From NCBI GenBank assembly GCA_017534305.1, contig JAFWCU010000010.1:84602-148601 (forward strand): DNA of 64,000 nt. The letters run 5' to 3'. Positions 42,441 to 53,900 of the stretch are shown piece by piece (within the stretch, counting starts at the first letter, position 1; each line of letters opens with the position of its first letter). A program made the translations under genes and the position numbers. Source of the stretch: Clostridia bacterium (GTDB lineage: Bacteria > Bacillota > Clostridia > TANB77 > CAG-465). The notes beneath the pieces were generated by a model. It saw only the letters and a list, made by a program, of their open reading frames with translations. It ran no database searches and was not told the origin of the DNA.

Positions 42441-43094
42441 TTGTTTGATATTTTTTCAAGAGAAGGATTAATAACATTTTTATATACATTACCAGCACTA
42501 GTGCTATCATTATCTATACATGAATATGCACATGCTTGGGTAGCATACAAACTAGGAGATATAAGCCAGAAAATTAGAGGAAGACTTACACTAAATCCAT
42601 TAGCACATATAGATCCAATAGGATTTATAGCTATTGTGCTTGTTGGTGTGGGTTGGGGTAAACCAGTAACAGTAGATGATAGAAATTTCAAAGATAGCAG
42701 AAAAGGTATGATGTTAACATCTCTTGCAGGGCCTGCTTCTAATTTATTGCTTGCTATTTTAGTTACAATAATTCTAAAACTTCTTATGGTATTTGGAGTA
42801 ATGAATTCCATAATAAATAGCAATACAGGCAATATTATACTAAATATGTTACTATATGTTATTCAATTTAATATAGTATTTGGAATATTTAATCTTATTC
42901 CATTACCACCACTTGATGGATCTAAAGTTCTTGCGTATTTCTTACCACAAAGAGCAAGAGGATTCATGTATACATTAGAAAGATATTCATTCATTATAAT
43001 AATGATTATATATTTTACAAATTTAACATCATATATAATTGCTCCAGGATATAATTTGGTATTAAAGCTAATTAACTGGATTTTGATGTTGTAG
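42441..43094 (+). CDS. Site-2-protease-like zinc metalloprotease (M50)
   Basis: 217 residues, five or six membrane helices. The zinc motif H-E-Y-A-H lies near residue 27 and the third ligand motif N-L-I-P-L-P-P-L-D-G near residue 152. It belongs to the short M50 group without PDZ or CBS domains, found in many Firmicutes, substrate unknown. It starts with TTG, nine bases after AGAGGAG. tsaD follows after 12 bases. Confidence 0.87.
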   Translation: MFDIFSREGLITFLYTLPALVLSLSIHEYAHAWVAYKLGDISQKIRGRLTLNPLAHIDPIGFIAIVLVGVGWGKPVTVDDRNFKDSRKGMMLTSLAGPASNLLLAILVTIILKLLMVFGVMNSIINSNTGNIILNMLLYVIQFNIVFGIFNLIPLPPLDGSKVLAYFLPQRARGFMYTLERYSFIIIMIIYFTNLTSYIIAPGYNLVLKLINWILML

Positions 43095-43106
43095 AAAGGA
43101 AATAAA

Positions 43107-44108
43107 ATGATTTGTTTAGGAATAGAGAGTAGTTGTGATGAAACAGCTGTAGCAATAATTAAAGATGGAAGAGAAGTTCTAGCTAATGTTGTTTCAACTC
43201 AAATACCAATTCACAAGAAGTTTGGAGGAGTAGTACCAGAGATTGCATCTAGGAAACACTTAACAAATATTGCATTTGTAGTAAGAGAAGCACTAGATCA
43301 AGCTGGACTAGATTTTAAAGATATAGACTATATTGGTGTAACATATGGGCCAGGACTTGTTGGAGCACTTTTAGTAGGTGTAGCATATGCCAAATCATTA
43401 GCATACGCATTAAACATACCAATAGTTCCAACTCATCACATACATGGTCACATAGCAGCAAATTATCTTACATATCCAGAGCTTAAACCACCATTTATGT
43501 CTTTAGTTGTATCTGGTGGACATACTCATCTAGTATATGTTAAAGATTATACAGACTTTGAAATTATAGGCAAAACAAGAGACGATGCAGTTGGTGAAGC
43601 TTTTGATAAAGTAGCTCGTGTTCTAGGACTTCCATATCCTGGTGGTCCAGAAGTAGACAAACTTGCTATGCAAGGAGAATATACATATAAATTACCAAAA
43701 ACTAAATTTGATAATTATGATTTTTCATTTAGTGGTATAAAAACTGCAGTAATAAACATTGCACATAAAGAAGGAGATTCTCTAAGAAAAGCAGATATCG
43801 CACGTTCTTTTGAAGAAACTGTTACAGACGAGTTAATTAGCAACACTATGCTTGCAATGAAAGAGCTAAAAATAGATAAAGTAGTTCTTGCAGGAGGAGT
43901 AAGTGCAAATAAATTTTTAAGAGAAAAATTACAAAAAGCTGCAAAAGACAGAAGATATGAATGCTACATTCCAGATTTTAAGTATTGTACAGATAACGCT
44001 GCAATGATTGCTTCTGCTGCACATTATAACTATTTAGCTGGAAAGTATTACAAAATAGAAGATAAACTAGACTTAAATGCTATTGCAAATTTAAAAATAG
44101 AAGAGTAG
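43107..44108 (+). CDS. tsaD: tRNA N6-adenosine threonylcarbamoyltransferase
   Basis: 333 residues. It transfers threonylcarbamoyl to A37 of ANN-reading tRNAs with TsaB and TsaE. The start M-I-C-L-G-I-E-S-S-C-D-E-T is canonical, the metal-binding motif is T-H-H-I-H-G-H near residue 112, and V-S-G-G-H-T-H and A-G-G-V-S-A-N are present. tsaB and tsaE are not adjacent. Start ATG after AAAGGAAA. It is in an operon with the M50 protease and the phosphoesterase. Confidence 0.96.
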   Translation: MICLGIESSCDETAVAIIKDGREVLANVVSTQIPIHKKFGGVVPEIASRKHLTNIAFVVREALDQAGLDFKDIDYIGVTYGPGLVGALLVGVAYAKSLAYALNIPIVPTHHIHGHIAANYLTYPELKPPFMSLVVSGGHTHLVYVKDYTDFEIIGKTRDDAVGEAFDKVARVLGLPYPGGPEVDKLAMQGEYTYKLPKTKFDNYDFSFSGIKTAVINIAHKEGDSLRKADIARSFEETVTDELISNTMLAMKELKIDKVVLAGGVSANKFLREKLQKAAKDRRYECYIPDFKYCTDNAAMIASAAHYNYLAGKYYKIEDKLDLNAIANLKIEE

Positions 44109-44116
44109 GTGAGAAA

Positions 44117-44827
44117 ATGGCAATATATGCAATATCAGATTTACACTTATCATTTGGTGTAAACAAACCCATGAATATATTTGGTGAGGTTTGGGATAAT
44201 TATGAAGAACAAATTAAAAATAACTGGATAGAGACAGTAAAAGAAGATGACATAGTTATTATTCCTGGAGATATATCTTGGGCTATGACACTAGACGAAA
44301 GTGTTAAAGACTTTGAATATATTGCATCTTTACCAGGAAAGAAAATACTAGTTAAAGGTAATCATGACTATTATTTTTCAACAGTAACTAAAATGAAGAA
44401 ATTCTTTGAGTCACATAACTTTCAAAATATAGATATCGTTCACAATACTGCAATCGAAACAGATACTCATATCATTTGTGGAACACGTGGATGGGGAAAA
44501 ACAGAAGGAAACACTCAAGAAGAAGACGCAAAGATAATTGCTAGAGAAGAAGTTAGACTAGAGAATTCTTTAAAAGCAGGATTACTTCTTCAAGATAAAG
44601 CAAAAGAAGAAAAAGGTATAGAAAAACCAATCATAGTAGCTTTACACTTTCCACCATTTGTTGGAAGATTCCAAGAAATAATGGAAGGATATGGGGTTAA
44701 AACATGTGTATATGGACATTTACATGGGTATGCACATAACTTTGTACGTGAAGGCTTAATTGGAAATATAGAATATAAAATGGTAGGTTGCGATTATACA
44801 AAAATGAAATTAATAAAATTAGATTAA
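44117..44827 (+). CDS. Calcineurin-like metallophosphoesterase
   Basis: 236 residues with the metal-binding motifs in order: S-D-L-H-L-S at the N-terminus, I-P-G-D-I-S-W-A near residue 50, K-G-N-H-D-Y-Y near 80, L-H-F-P-P near 175, and G-H-L-H-G near 201. Substrate unknown; no signal peptide, so cytoplasmic. It follows tsaD by eight bases with AGGTGAG and ends at a terminator. Confidence 0.88.
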   Translation: MAIYAISDLHLSFGVNKPMNIFGEVWDNYEEQIKNNWIETVKEDDIVIIPGDISWAMTLDESVKDFEYIASLPGKKILVKGNHDYYFSTVTKMKKFFESHNFQNIDIVHNTAIETDTHIICGTRGWGKTEGNTQEEDAKIIAREEVRLENSLKAGLLLQDKAKEEKGIEKPIIVALHFPPFVGRFQEIMEGYGVKTCVYGHLHGYAHNFVREGLIGNIEYKMVGCDYTKMKLIKLD

Positions 44828-44835
44828 AACAAAAG

Positions 44836-44860
44836 CTCGAGTTTTTACTCGAGTTTTTTG
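44836..44860 (+). terminator. Intrinsic terminator
   Basis: CTCGAGT pairs with ACTCGAG over TTTT, followed by TTTTTT. Confidence 0.87.
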
Positions 44861-44920
44861 TATACACCGTAACAAAAATGTAACAAGTTAGATATTATTT
44901 GTTAAAATTCGATAAAAAAA

Positions 44921-44973
44921 TGATTACTATAACTATAATATATATATTTTATAATATAATAAAATAGTAATCA
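44921..44973. repeat. Inverted repeat flanking the AT-rich promoter region of the giant adhesin
   Basis: TGATTACTAT at 44921-44930 and ATAGTAATCA at 44964-44973, a perfect ten-base pair 33 bases apart. Several TATAAT-like -10 candidates (44934, 44950, 44955) lie between them, but none has a good -35. It may be an operator or a 5' stem-loop. Confidence 0.6.
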
Positions 44974-44992
44974 AAGAATCGAGGGGAAGTAT

Positions 44993-47900
44993 ATGAAGAA
45001 GCATTATAAAATACTTATGATTAGTGCTTTTGTTATTGCATTAATTACAGCAACCACATTAGCTGTAATCAACATAACAAAAAGTAAAGGTGATGTAGAC
45101 TCTGAAATTTTAGTATCTCGAAATTATCAACAAGTTGAACCTGGAGATGAAGCAATTGAAGGTACGGATTTTGTTACTTTTGATGCATATTATCTTAGAG
45201 ACTTGGATGGAGACGGGTATGCTGAAAAAATAAGAGGATCATGCAGACAAATAGGAAAGGAAGATACACTATATATAGACTTAAATGTATTAACAAATGG
45301 TACATTAAAGAATGGTAAAATAACCATTAATGGAAAAAATATGTACTATAATACAGCAATAGTAAAAGATAGTGTTATTGCCAAAGATTGTGTATACTAC
45401 AATACTGAAACTATAGAATTGAATGACGTTTCAAGTGGTACACAAAAGTTGATTTTTGGAAACAGTAGAAGCGGAAACTACAGCTATAGTAGTGAAAAGA
45501 ATTCTGCTTTAAGAAACAACATCAACAATTATAGCGTTGAAGATAACTCTATTACGTTAACAGGAACACATGTGGCAGATGATGGAACTGAAACAGAAAT
45601 ATCAAAAACAGTATATTTTACAAATGATTGGTATGGAGAAACATATACATATCTAACTTCATATTACAAAAATCAAAAGTATGGAATAGATGGAATAGTA
45701 GATGATGAAAACTCAACTGTTAACATGTATTTTAAAATTGCTACATATGAAGATAAAAAAGAACTATTATTAAGCAAAAATCATGTTGAAGGTATAGTAC
45801 CAACTCTAAATGGATATGACCCAATTATAGTTACATGTCTTAACGATGAGGTGGATTTTAACTATTCAAATGAAGAAAGAAAATTTATAATTGAAAATGT
45901 CGCACAAACAGATGATAATGGTAACATAACTAGATCGGTTTCAAAAGATATAACATATGAATTAGTGGTAACATATCCAAAAGCAGCATATGATGCTGCT
46001 GAGCAAGATACAATAAATATAGTAATGCCTGTTGTTTCTTGGTATGAAGGATATAATTTAAACGATATTAATTATTCAAACCCTTATAAATCAAATGTAG
46101 CACAAGATGTTATAAGTGTGTTATATTGTCAACCGGTTGGAGAAAATGCTAGAGTAGACGTTTATGTGGGACAAAAAGTATATGATAACTACATTGGTGA
46201 ATATAGAAGAATTGTATCAAAAGAGAAACCAAATGGTATTTATAATCATATTATAGATGAACCGGTTATTGATAGTTTCTACGTTACATGGCATTTATAT
46301 ACAGGAACTCAAGCTAATAATGTGCCTGTCGTAATGAAAGAAACTCCGGAAAACTATGGTGATAGATTTTTAGATGTTGATGCAACATATCAAGACGCGC
46401 TTCAATACATAAGCAATTATGGTATTTATTTCGATTATCCTCAATCACTTCTAGGCGAAGATGGATATATCAATGTATATGATGATGAAAATGATGAGTT
46501 AATTCATACTTTTACAAAAAATGATTGGAATTACTATAATAGAAATAATCCATATATGTATACTAGACCAATTAAGCATATAAGAATCGAGACAAGCAAT
46601 GTTGGAAAATCAGCTTCATTATATACTTATCATTTAAAATACATTGATGATGAATTACTAACTGCTAATTATACTAAAGAAGAATTTGATAAATTAGCTA
46701 AAATATATTCACATCTAATAGGATATAGTGTTATAGATGGAGAAAGAGAAAAACTTGATGAATCAATATCATGTGCAGACTACGAAGTACCAAGTTCTTT
46801 TGCTAGTATTTCTCTTGATAGAAGTTATATAAGTAACCAAGAAACTGTTAAAAATTGCAAAATAACAATAGAGACAGTAGATGAAGGTTATAATTCAGGA
46901 GATTGGAAAAATGGTATTTATCTTGTAAAATTTCCTGAAGAAATAGTAGCAATTGACATTAAGAGTGTGGTTGTAAATGACGCAAAAATCGTAGTTAACG
47001 GATATGACTGCTACAAATCTGGTGATAATTATTATTTAAAAATATATACTGAAAATGAAGAAGAAACTAAATACAAAATAAATATATTTGCAGATATAAC
47101 AGCAAATCCAAGTAAAGCTACATCTGTTAGAGATTTAGAATTATATTCAATCAATCAGTATGTTGATAACTACTATGTTAACAAAAGCAGCGAAGATATA
47201 TATGATTTAAACTCTAATGGAAGAACAGACGATTATTGTTCATATGCTAAATATAGCTTAGACATTATAGCTCCAACAAATCTTATAACCACTCAATATT
47301 TAACAAACTATGATGATAATGATACAGTAACAATTGCTCCTCAAATAGCAGAAATAAATAAAGAGGACGAAAGCAGAACAGCAGATGTTAACATTTCCTT
47401 AAAAAATAACTATTCAGGAACTATTAGTGAGATAAGTATTATAGCAAAAGTTCCAAAAGTTAATAATAGTTATGTAATAAACGGTTCAAAGATTGGATCA
47501 CAATTTGATTCAGACCTAGTGTCAAATAGTTTAGTTATACCGGAAGAAATAAGAGATTATGTTACAGTATATTATTCAACAAACGACACAGTAAACAAAG
47601 ACTTAAACGATGCTCAAAATGGATGGACAACAACTCCTGATAATTTTGCAGAAGTAAAAAGTATAATGCTATCATTAGGAGATTATATAATGCCGGTTGG
47701 AGATGAAAAAGTGTTTAAGTATCAAATAAACATTCCTACATCTTCAGCCTACAATACAATTACATATTCTGATCATGCAGTTTTCTATAATTTAGATACA
47801 GATCAAGGAAAATTGCCAACACAAACAGAACCTAATAAAATAGGAATTAAAATAGCAGAAAAATATGATTTGGTTGTAGACAAAATAGAAAATTTACTAA

Positions 47901-50900
47901 ATTATCATATACCAAATGCAACGTTAAGCGTTACAGATAAAGATACTGGTATTTCAACTGCAGTTGTAACTGGTCAAGATGGTAAAGCAACATTCAAAAA
48001 TTTATATGTTGAAAAAGAATACACATTTAAAGAGTTGGTAGCTAGCTCAAATTATACTAAAAATACTAATGAAGTTAAATTTATAGGTCATATTATCGAA
48101 GGACAATTAATTATAGAATTATTAGATGGAGAATTTTCAGATAATATTGTTATAGATAATACAATAACAAATGAGAATAAAAAGGTAAATGTAAAATTTG
48201 AAAATGAAGTTAAGTTTGATGTAAAACTTCAAAAAACAGATTTTGATACAGACTTACCTATTGATAAAATCAAATTTTCACTTATAGGTGACAATAAAAC
48301 AATAAATGTAGCTACAAATAGTGAAGGTATAATTAGAATCTCTAGTCTTAAACTAAATACTCAATATATTCTTAGAGAAATAGATGGTAAAGGTTATTAT
48401 TTAAAAGAAGATATAAGCTTTATAGCTGAAAAAGATGAAAATGGAAATGTTACTATAAGAGTAACAAGTGGTGAATTCGATTCGGAACCAGTAATTGAAA
48501 GAAATAATAATAGCGATAAACCTTTAGCAATTTTTACACTAAAAAATGAAATAATACCTAAATATAAATTAAAAGTAGTAAAATACGAAAAAGATAATGA
48601 AGAAAATAAACTAAAAGGCGCTATGTTTGAACTTAACGGACCTGGTTTCGATAAAAAAAGATATACTACAAACGAAGAAGGTGTTATAGAAATTGAAGGA
48701 TTATATGAATATGTTAATGATAAAGATTTAGATACTGAATACACTTTAACAGAAATTCTTCCTCCAGTAGGCTATGCACAACCAGGCGAGGGAATTAGAT
48801 TTTACGCTCAAAGAGATTCTTCAGATAAATTAAATATTTATATAAACAATTCATATTATTGTAGAGATTATTTAAAAGAGTATACTGTTGTAGAAGAAAA
48901 TGAAGAAGAATATGTACAATTTAAAATAGAAAATAATCCTATATTTACACTTAAAAAAATTGACAGTGAATCAGGAGAACCAATTGAAGGTGCTTATTTC
49001 AAGATTACAGATAAATCTGGATACACAGCATATGATTCACAAGGAAATGAAATTGGAGAAGATGAAATATTTGCAGGAAGTCTAACTTTTACATCTCCTA
49101 GCAGTCAAGAGTATCCATGGAGAAAAGATGATAATGGAAATTGGATAAGTACAAACACTCAAAACAACTCAGAAGGCTATATTATTTCAAATAAATTCAA
49201 TATAGATAATGAATTTACTTATCTAAGATTAGAAGTCGCTGCAAATATGGTAGACTCATATAGCGACATGTTAGTAGTAGAAGTATTAGATGGTAATACT
49301 AATGAAGTAGTTGATTCACAAAAATATAGATATTACTCTCTAGATGGAGGTTATCTTCAATTTAGAATTCCAGAAGGTACGTATAAGATTAAAATATCAT
49401 ATGCTAGAAACAGATACGAAGGTGGCGGCGGATTTGAGGCAAGTTCAATAAAATATACTAATGAAGAAATTGCAAATAGCGTTGTTATTGGTGAATCACA
49501 ATTCCTAAAATTAAAAGTTTTAAAAACAGATGAAAACGGTGAAATAAAATTAAATTTAGGCTCAGGTATGTATATTGCAACTGAAGTTGAGCCAGCAGAA
49601 GGATATGAACTTAATACTGAATCACAAAGCTTTGGTATTTCACAAACTCAAGCAGAACAATATAGCTTAAACACAATATGGCAAAACAAAGATAATAACT
49701 ACTGGTCACAAAGAGATGGTTGTGCTATTTCAGATACTGAATTTGCAACTTGTACAGAAAATGGAAAAGTAATTAAATATACAGTAACTGAAGATAATAA
49801 AGTTGTAAAAGATTGGGAAAGGATAGAAGCAAATTATAAATATAGAAAAATAATATCTAATGGTGAGTATATTTTTGTATCAGATGATAGTGCAAACATT
49901 ACTAAATATGACCTGAATGGAAATATAATTTGGGAAAAAAGAATTGCTGGCGTATCATCAGTTCAAAATTTCATATTATACGAAGATGAAATATATATAT
50001 ATGATTATTATAATGGAATTATGAAAATGGACAATGATGGCATGGTTTCTAATGCATTATGTGATCATGGAGCATCATATGCTGAAATCCTACCTAATGG
50101 TACATACCTATTTAAAGAGAGTTGGGGAGGCATAACAGTATATGATGGTGACTCTAAGCTCGTTTGGGAAGATGATAGCATATCATCAGCATATCCTCAC
50201 TATATAGACGGATATATATATGCATGTTCAAGCTCATATATGTACAAATATACAATAGATGGAGAACTGATATATAAAACACCTTGGTCTGGAAATTATA
50301 TACAATATATGGTTATGTACAACGGAATACTAATTGGAACTAACTATGGAAAATATTTGTATGCAATAAACCCAGAAGATGGATCATTATATGGAAGCAC
50401 TTCATTTTGGGATTATCATATAGATAATTGGCAAAAAACATACAGTAATTTTTATGGTATGGCAAATGGATTAATTAGCATTCCAAATGTTGGTGTAATT
50501 GTTGTTAAATATAAAGGTGGAACCGAACTATATTATTCAATAGAAGTAAATGAAAATAATAGAGTACAATGGAACTCAAAAAATGAAGACGATGATTATC
50601 ATATTTATAGATCAATTGCAGAAGATCAAAATAAAAATTATTTTATTGGAGATGATAACGGAAGAATAGCTAAAGTTACAAATGATGGAACTATTGAATG
50701 GGAGAAAAAAATAGCAACAGATTCAATAACAAAAATAATCACAATGGATGATGGATTGTTAGCTATTACACCAAGTAAAACTATTAAAATAGATTACTAT
50801 GGAAATGAAATCTGGAGTAGCAATTCAGGTGCAATGGAAGCATATTTAGATAGTACAGGTAAGTTAATAATGACAGGATTTTCAAAGTCTCCATCAATTT

Positions 50901-53900
50901 ATAGATATGAAATTGGAGAAACTGGACTAACATTAGAAAAAACAATTACAACAGATTTAAATTCAACTAGCTATTCAAAAACAGCATTAAAAATTCTTCA
51001 AGACGAAAATGATAATTATTACGTATTATTAAGATACGGTCATTTATATAAACTAGATTCAAACTTTAATCTTGTATGGTATAAGAATCTTAATGATAGC
51101 AACGTTAATAGCATAACATTAAAAAATGATTCTACTATTGCTACAATTAATAGTAATGGATATCTAAGTATTATAGATATGGAAACAGGAGAAATAATAG
51201 AATCCAATAAAATTTCTTCAAACACATATATAGATATTAATTATTTACCAGAAACAGATTCTTATCTTGCATCAACTACAAGTAGTATTATCATGTATAA
51301 TAGCGATTTAGAATTTCAAGGAAGTGGCTTTAGAGGAATATCATCAAGTACATCAATTTATGATTCAGAATATCCATATGGTTGGATTATAGATTCAGAT
51401 GGATACATAATAGCATGTGGAGCTGATGGTAATATTGAAAAAATAGAAATTAAGTTTAAAGAAGCCTCTGTCGCAGAAGCAACAAATCTAACATTTGAAA
51501 ATACTAAAAAAAGATATAATATCACAACAGAAGTTAAATCTGGTGAAGGAACAATTTCTGGTGAAGGATTAACTCCATACGAGGTAGTAAAACATGGTGA
51601 AAACAGCCAAAATGAAATCATAGCAATTCCAGGTGAAAACTTTAATGTAATAAAAATTACAGTAAATGGAGAAGAAATTCCATTTACCATAAATGAAGAC
51701 GGAAGTGTAGAAATTGAAAAATTTGAAAATATGACTTCAGATAAACATGTTGTGGTTGAATTTAGTGAAAATGTATCGGAAGTTGTTGTTCATCACTATA
51801 TCGAAGGAACTACAACTAAGGTTGCAGAAGATGAGTTCAAGTATGGCGTTGTAGGAGAAGAATACTCTACATCTCCAAAAACAGATTTAGAAAAGTATGA
51901 ATTAATAAAAGATGAAAATGGATATATAATTCCGGAAAACGCAAGTGGAACATTTACTAATCAAGTTCAAGTAGTAACTTACTATTATGCGCCAAGACCA
52001 CTTAAATTAATAGTACATCACTATATAGTTGGAACAAGTGATAGTATTGCTCCAGATGAGATATCTTATGGAAATGAAGGAGAAACATATAATACAGCTC
52101 CAATTTCTAATATTAGTGAAAAATATAGTCTAGTAACTAGTCTATACCCTGAAAACGCAAATGGTACATATCAAGAACCAGAAACTGAAGTAATATACTA
52201 TTATCAAAAGAATTATAAAAACATAACTACAGAAGTTGATGGAATTGGTGGTTCTATTTCTGGTGAGGGAGAACAACCATATGAAAAAGTACTATGTACT
52301 GAAGATAGTATAAAAGATATTATAGCAATGCCAAATGAGGGATATAGAATTGAAAAGATAACAGTAAATGGTGAAGAAATAGATTTTACAACAGATTCAA
52401 CAAATGGAAGTACTAAATTAGATAAATTTATTAACGTAATAGAAGATAAACATATAGTAGTAAAATTTGTTAAAAATCAAGAGTGCAAATTAACAATTAA
52501 TAAAGTAGATGATGTTACAGGAGATAGATTACCAAATACAACAATAAAAGTTTCAAATGCATGGGGAAGCAATGAATATACTACTGATGAAAATGGACAA
52601 ATTAAAATAGATAATATATACATAGATATAGAATATACACTAAAAGAAACAAGAAATGTGGACGGATATATTTTACCAGAAGGCACAGATAAATTTAGAT
52701 TATATTATGATAATGAAGAACAACTAAAAATAGAAATAATAGGAGAAAACATAAAGGATTACTATATTGATCAAAATGCAGTTGAAAATAGTATAACAAT
52801 AAGTTATAAAAATAATCCAAACTTTGTATTACAAAAATATGGACCTTCTGAAGATATAAAACTAGAAAATGTTAAATTTATTATCAAAAAAATAAATGAA
52901 GAAAATGGTAATGAAGAAAATGTTATAGATATAAATGGAAATCCAGTTGGTACAACAGAAACAATTGATGAAATTGAATATACTAATGTATTAACTACAG
53001 ATTCTACAGGTAGAATATCAGCATTATTAACACCGGGAACATACAAAATAACAGAAATAAAAGCAGCGCAAGGATATAAACTTCCAGAAGGCATTGAAGA
53101 TAGAACACAAACATTTGTAATAGAAAATGGTGATGCTATATACGTTTTATTTGATACAATTAGTCATAATAAAATTAGCACTCCATTAAACTTCCAATCT
53201 ACAGCAATGTCCAAAGCAAACAATGGAACAATACTTGTTGGAGGACAATATGAAGAAGTAGTAATACCAGGAGAAAATACAATTAGTGGTGAAGAAATTG
53301 TTATTGAGAATAAAGGTTATTATAGAGGAAATATTATAAAATATGATGATAATAATAAAGCAGAAAAAGTATTATCTATAAAATCCAAAGATGACACTGA
53401 AGAAAAAACGTCAGGAATATTTGGAGTATCAGGTGAGATGAGTGGAAAAATAGTTGCTATAGGAATAGCTAAAGGAAGTATTCTTATAGATCCAACACAA
53501 ACAAAATCTGGAGAAGAAATAGTAATAGATAATATTGAAGAATATACTTACTTTATAATCGTTATGGATAATGATTTGAAAGTTGAAAGGATTGAATTAC
53601 TAGACTATGTACCTTTTTATACATCAGTAGACCTTACAAAAGTTAATGTAACTCTTAATGCGGATGCTACATATAAAGTAACATTACCTACAAATGGTAA
53701 TATTACAATACCAGCAGAAAAAGCAGTAGACAATGAATCAAAGGAACTAAATATTACAAATAACAATATAGAAATAACTTATACTCCAGATGGTAAAGTT
53801 TTATCTGCAAGAATTGCTCAATGCAAATCGCGTAGTGGAGGTGAATATCTAGCATCAACAAGTGTATCTTCAATTGAAAATGATAGTGAGGAAATAAGCT

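Noticed and set aside
44921..44973. Invertible promoter switch
   Set aside because: Kept only as a possibility: the arms are ten bases, shorter than known invertible switches, and no recombinase gene is adjacent to it.
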